Positions 60,723-64,000 of a stretch of DNA of 64,000 nucleotides are shown in pieces (the stretch's first letter is position 1; the number at the start of each line of letters is the position of its first letter). A program made the position numbers and the translations under genes. The notes under the pieces were generated by a model. The model did no database searches. It had not been told where the DNA came from and worked only from the letters and a program-made list of their open reading frames with translations. Source of the stretch: Polynucleobacter sp. MWH-UH25E (GTDB lineage Bacteria > Pseudomonadota > Gammaproteobacteria > Burkholderiales > Burkholderiaceae); contig NZ_CP061286.1 in assembly GCF_018687095.1 (NCBI RefSeq), forward strand, positions 620,001 through 684,000. The letters are read 5' to 3'.

Positions 60723-61373
60723 TTAAGCCTTGTCCTTTGCATCGGCAGCAGGAGCGGCTGCTGGAGCTGCGGCAGCTGCTGGAGCAGCTTCTTCAGTCTC
60801 AGCGGCTTTAACAGCTGGGATACGTGCGTTTGCGATCACTGGGTTTTCTTGCTCAACGTGCAATACCAATGAAACACCTTTTGGCAATGTAAGATCTTTT
60901 GCATGAACAGAGTGACCTACTTCAATCTTGCTTAAGTCCACTTCAATGAATTCTGGCAAGTCTGCTGGTAAGCAAGAAACTTCGATGTCATTGAGGATGT
61001 GGCTTACAACAGCGCCTTGCAATTTCACGGCAGCTGAAGTTTCTGCGTTAGTGAAGTGCAATGGAACGCGCATGTGAACTTTCTCAGTCGCGGATACGCG
61101 TTGGAAGTCAATGTGCAAAACCAATGGCTTAAATGGATGCATTTGGTAATCACGCAGCAACACTTTTTGTGTTTTGCCAGAAATTTCCAAATCCAAAATA
61201 GATGAGTGAAATGCTTCTTTGCGGAGAGCATGGAATAAAGCGTTGTGATCTAACTCGATAACCAAGGCTGGTTCTTTGCTTCCGTAAACGATTCCTGGAG
61301 TTTTTCCAGAATTGCGCAGACGGCGGCTCGCACCCGTTCCCTGTACGCTTCTTTCAAAGGCGACAACTTTCAT
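60723..61373 (-). CDS. rplY: 50S ribosomal protein L25 (Ctc form)
   Basis: 216-aa general-stress L25/Ctc protein binding 5S rRNA. ATG 61373 with AAGGGA seven bases upstream gives MKVVAFERSVQGTGASRRLR, the family start; the longer frame to 61469 is rejected. The L25 domain and the TL5-like C-terminal domain are followed by an Ala/Pro-rich tail (EEAAPAAAAAPAAAPAADAK). A TATAAT on the minus strand at 61433-61428 could be its -10, but no good -35 is seen. Confidence 0.94.
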   Translation of the reverse strand: MKVVAFERSVQGTGASRRLRNSGKTPGIVYGSKEPALVIELDHNALFHALRKEAFHSSILDLEISGKTQKVLLRDYQMHPFKPLVLHIDFQRVSATEKVHMRVPLHFTNAETSAAVKLQGAVVSHILNDIEVSCLPADLPEFIEVDLSKIEVGHSVHAKDLTLPKGVSLVLHVEQENPVIANARIPAVKAAETEEAAPAAAAAPAAAPAADAKDKA

Positions 61374-61517
61374 ATTAAATTCCCTTTTAAGGTTAATTTC
61401 CGTTCGCGACCAAACAGAAAAGCCTTTGATTATATCGTGGGAACGGCGTTTTTCGCCTATAAATGGCAAAAAACATCCAGAAACACCCTAAAAATGGGTA
61501 AAACAGCGTTTTTTAGC

Positions 61518-62483
61518 TTATTCAGCGAACATGGACATGACTGAGTCGCCTTTGCTGATGCGAGACAGGGTCTCGGCGAGCAATGGGGCTACAGACAATT
61601 GGCGAATTTTGCTGACTTTTGAGGCTTCCGCTGTCAGAGGGATGGTGTCAGTTACAACGAGCTCATCCAGCTCAGAAGCGGCGATACGCGCTACCGCACC
61701 ACCTGATAGAACTGCGTGAGTACAGTAGGCAGTAACGCCTTTTGCGCCACGCTCTTTGAGTGCTTCTGCTGCCTTACAAAGTGTGCCGCCAGTATCGATG
61801 ATGTCATCCATGATTACGCAGTGACGACCTTCTACTTCACCGATTAAATGCATGACTTCAGAAACGTTTGCTTTAGGGCGGCGCTTATCAATAATCGCCA
61901 AATCAGTACCTAGTTGTTTTGCCATTGCGCGGGCGCGAACAACGCCGCCAATATCCGGAGAAACAACAATCAAATCTTTGTGGGTTTTTTGTGCCTGCAG
62001 GTCTGCCAATAAAACAGGTGAAGCATAGATGTTATCTACAGGGATATCGAAGAAACCCTGAATTTGGTCAGCATGCAGGTCCATCGTGAGCACGCGCTCA
62101 ATGCCTGCAACAGACTGAAGCATATTCGCTACGATACGTGCGGAGATTGCCACGCGGGCCGAGCGAGGGCGGCGGTCTTGGCGGGCATATCCAAAATAAG
62201 GAATCACTGCGGTGATGCGACTTGCAGATGCGCGCTTTAACGCGTCAATCATGATCATGAGCTCCATCAAGCTGTCGTTTGTTGGAGCGCAGGTTGATTG
62301 AATCACCACGACATTTTTGCCGCGTACGTTTTCTTGAATCTCAACCTGAATTTCGCCGTCAGAAAAGCGGCCAACAAAAGCTTTGCCCAGGGGTAACTTT
62401 AGTTCTTTGGCTACAGCCTGCGCCAAAATCGGATTTGCGTTGCCTGTAAATAAAGTCAATAAATCTGAGCTGGTGGAGGACAT
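61518..62483 (-). CDS. prs: Ribose-phosphate pyrophosphokinase
   Basis: 321-aa PRPP synthetase making the precursor of nucleotides, His and Trp. Motifs: FTGNANPILAQAVAKEL, YFGYARQDRRPRSARVAIS (catalytic flexible loop region), MDLHADQIQGFFDIPVDNIYA and the PRPP loop VIMDDIIDTGGTLCKAAEAL. Length is normal. It follows the tRNA-Gln gene on the minus strand and precedes rplY by about 145 bp. Confidence 0.96.
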   Translation of the reverse strand: MSSTSSDLLTLFTGNANPILAQAVAKELKLPLGKAFVGRFSDGEIQVEIQENVRGKNVVVIQSTCAPTNDSLMELMIMIDALKRASASRITAVIPYFGYARQDRRPRSARVAISARIVANMLQSVAGIERVLTMDLHADQIQGFFDIPVDNIYASPVLLADLQAQKTHKDLIVVSPDIGGVVRARAMAKQLGTDLAIIDKRRPKANVSEVMHLIGEVEGRHCVIMDDIIDTGGTLCKAAEALKERGAKGVTAYCTHAVLSGGAVARIAASELDELVVTDTIPLTAEASKVSKIRQLSVAPLLAETLSRISKGDSVMSMFAE

Positions 62484-62537
62484 AGTTTTAGAGATTTTGT
62501 AGGGTCAAAAGGTTGTCTTTGTCATTTCTGCAGTATT

Positions 62538-62614
62538 TGGCAGGGGAAGAAGGATTCGAACCTTCGCATGCTGGAATCAAAATCCAGTGCCTTAACCAGC
62601 TTGGCGATTCCCCT
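62538..62614 (-). tRNA. tRNA-Gln (UUG)
   Basis: 77-nt cloverleaf on the minus strand with encoded CCA. The acceptor arms AGGGGAA and TTCCCCT pair fully, D stem GCC/GGC, anticodon stem CTGGA/TCCAG with loop TTTTGAT giving anticodon TTG, and the T-arm GAAGG-TTCGAAT-CCTTC is perfect. It reads CAA (and CAG by wobble). It lies between ispE and prs, as in other betaproteobacteria. Confidence 0.96.
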
Positions 62615-62619
62615 ACAGC

Positions 62620-63504
62620 TCAATCTGAAGAAATCAAATTGTAAGCGGGATTTTTGTTTAGCCCCCGAACAACCCGACCTTTCCACCCTTTAGGAAGATT
62701 TTGTAGAAGATTTTCCAGTTTTTCGCGTTCGATCTTAGGGTCTAAGAGGGCAAAAACGCTACTTCCAGAGCCTGACATACGGGGTTCAGACCCCGGTATT
62801 GCCTGACTAATCCAATTCAAAGCTTGCTTCACTTCAGGACATATCCGCATCGCTACTGCCTGACAATCATTTGAAAGACTGGACCATGGCGATGCAAGAA
62901 AGCCCTCCATTGTAATCTGACCGTGATCTCTGGTCAATTGAGGGTCCTGGAAGATGCGAATAGTTGGGATGCCTTGTTTGGGGAAGATCACCAAAAAATC
63001 ACACTGATCCAGGCCGATTTCTTGCATTTTTTCTCCAATGCCTTCAACAAAAGCATTTTTGCCAAAAATAAAGAAGGGAACGTCAGCCCCAAGTTGGAGA
63101 CCCAATTTGCAAAGCGTATTTGTATCGAGATCGAGGCCCCAGAGTTTGTTTAAGCCAATTAAAGTTGTAGCCGCATCGGATGATCCTCCCCCTAAGCCGG
63201 CACCCATTGGAATTTCTTTTTTGAGGTGAATTTCTACCCCAGCTTTGATCTGGCAAAAATCTTTCAAGAGCGAAGCTGCCCGCACTACAAGATCATTTTC
63301 TGGCAGAACACCTGGGATTGGATTTGCATGACGAATTTCATTTTCAGAAATTCGCTTTAGCGTAATCGTGTCGCACCAATCGATTAGCTGAAAGGCTGAT
63401 TGCAGTAAGTGATATCCATCAGGTCTGCGGCCCACAATATGTAAAAACAAATTGAGCTTAGCAGGGGATTGCAGTATTAGTTTGTCGTGAATGACTTCAC
63501 TCAT
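62620..63504 (-). CDS. ispE: 4-diphosphocytidyl-2-C-methyl-D-erythritol kinase
   Basis: 294-aa GHMP kinase of the MEP isoprenoid pathway. ATG 63504 is chosen over 63534; it overlaps lolB by 8 bp. Motifs are SPAKLNLFLHIVGRRPDGYHLLQS, the ATP loop IPMGAGLGGGSSDAAT and PRMSGSGSSVFALL. It is followed by tRNA-Gln 5 bp after its stop. Confidence 0.95.
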   Translation of the reverse strand: MSEVIHDKLILQSPAKLNLFLHIVGRRPDGYHLLQSAFQLIDWCDTITLKRISENEIRHANPIPGVLPENDLVVRAASLLKDFCQIKAGVEIHLKKEIPMGAGLGGGSSDAATTLIGLNKLWGLDLDTNTLCKLGLQLGADVPFFIFGKNAFVEGIGEKMQEIGLDQCDFLVIFPKQGIPTIRIFQDPQLTRDHGQITMEGFLASPWSSLSNDCQAVAMRICPEVKQALNWISQAIPGSEPRMSGSGSSVFALLDPKIEREKLENLLQNLPKGWKGRVVRGLNKNPAYNLISSD

Positions 63505-64000
63505 TTGCTTGATCAAAAACAAGACGAATATCAATCGATCCGATGTTTGAGCTTCTAGTCATCGTTAACTTATCGAGACGGTTCTGATCGCTCCAGCTGT
63601 AACGCAAATTCCATCCATCTTGCCGAATTTCGCTTACTTGCCCCTTGTTATTTCTTTCTACACTTGCTTCGCTACCTGGACGAGTTTCTCCCCTTAGCCA
63701 ATTCGATAAACCTCTTGCAGGCAATGGAAGTCCTAATGTGTTTTGTACCAAGGTATCTGCGTCAATAGCGCTGGTGATTTGACCATCACGTTCGAGTGTT
63801 GCTTCTCCTGGGGTAATCGTTATTTTTGCAATGGCGCCACCAACAGGATTGCGAATCTCAAGAGTGTCTTTGAGGTTGTCTTGAACTAGGGTAAAGCCAC
63901 CAGAGCCCCCTTGATTTTGGGCATCAGTGAGGCCGGTAACCTTAACCGCAAAACGTCCATCCCATGATCCCTTTAGGGCTTGCGTTGGGCTTAACCAGTC
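63497..64000 (-). CDS. lolB: Outer-membrane lipoprotein insertion protein LolB, 5' truncated
   Basis: The minus-strand frame is open from the window end to the stop at 63497, about 167 codons. It reads WLSPTQALKGSWDGRFAVKVTG, FTLVQDNLKDTLEIRNPVGGAIAKITITPG and ends SIDIRLVFDQANE, matching the C-terminal two-thirds of LolB, which receives lipoproteins from LolA and inserts them into the outer membrane. The signal peptide and lipobox lie beyond the window. The position before ispE is the conserved one; the short ATG/GTG-started frame at 63751 is only its tail. Confidence 0.88.
   Translation of the reverse strand, partial: DWLSPTQALKGSWDGRFAVKVTGLTDAQNQGGSGGFTLVQDNLKDTLEIRNPVGGAIAKITITPGEATLERDGQITSAIDADTLVQNTLGLPLPARGLSNWLRGETRPGSEASVERNNKGQVSEIRQDGWNLRYSWSDQNRLDKLTMTRSSNIGSIDIRLVFDQANE

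Noticed and set aside
61428..61458. Promoter and hairpin before rplY
   Set aside because: TATAAT is present on the minus strand but no -35 at a useful spacing, and the GGCG/CGCC hairpin is only 4-5 bp; too weak to list as a separate feature.

Overview
The window reads as core chromosome of a low-to-moderate GC betaproteobacterium of the Burkholderiaceae, most probably Polynucleobacter or a near relative. This is inferred from the methionine synthase split into two genes, a PhaM-type PHA-granule protein, a porin-glnK-amtB cassette, a proteobacterial-type gshA next to gshB and a ptsM-ptsH-ptsI set, the cox-ctaG-coxC-SURF1-ctaA-ctaB-SCO1 order, and the lolB-ispE-tRNA-Gln-prs-rplY-pth block. Coding density is very high, and many neighbours overlap by 4 bp (ATGA). 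I see no rRNA, CRISPR array, insertion sequence, phage gene or attachment site.

Layout. Bases 1-5.9 kb hold an RND efflux operon (outer-membrane factor cut by the window edge, adaptor, pump) closed by a hairpin terminator. From 5.9 to 10.1 kb come small metabolic genes: GST, flavin reductase, a lipoprotein, acuI, DUF1289, an MBL hydrolase and phaM. From 10.2 to 17.4 kb: split metH, DUF1840, argS, a SPOR protein and dsbA. From 17.5 to 22.3 kb, a tight minus-strand operon encodes glutathione peroxidase, a FAD amine-oxidase-like protein, DUF1365, a cyclopropane-fatty-acid-synthase-like methyltransferase and an SDR; it looks like a membrane-lipid modification and oxidative-stress unit. From 22.4 to 29.6 kb: hldE C-domain, coaX, birA, a VanZ protein, a 2Fe-2S ferredoxin, a hydrolase, ybeD, lipB, lipA, a lipoprotein and ubiK.

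From 29.7 to 32.7 kb lies a nitrogen cassette (TorF-type porin, PII protein GlnK, AmtB) with an NtrC-like palindrome upstream and a strong terminator. From 32.7 to 37.4 kb, glutathione synthesis (gshA, gshB) runs into a PTS phosphorelay without a sugar permease. From 37.4 to 44.7 kb: moeB/thiF, ctpA, gpmA, rhodanese, grxC, secB, gpsA, trmL, comF and a BioC-like methyltransferase. From 44.8 to 53.9 kb is the full aa3-type cytochrome c oxidase locus with copper and heme A assembly factors and two very small membrane proteins.

From 53.9 to 64 kb: rpoH with a perfect CIRCE operator in its leader, ftsY, a pair of M16 peptidases, rsmD, coaD, a 4Fe-4S ferredoxin, then pth, rplY, prs, tRNA-Gln(UUG), ispE and lolB (cut by the window end).

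I found no clearly new multi-gene system. The observations most worth following are the CIRCE operator on rpoH, an in-frame tail behind the amber stop of secB, the NtrC-like site without a recognisable sigma-54 promoter, the lipid/GPx operon, a BioC-like protein lacking the glycine-rich SAM motif, and a long N-terminal extension on the RND adaptor.
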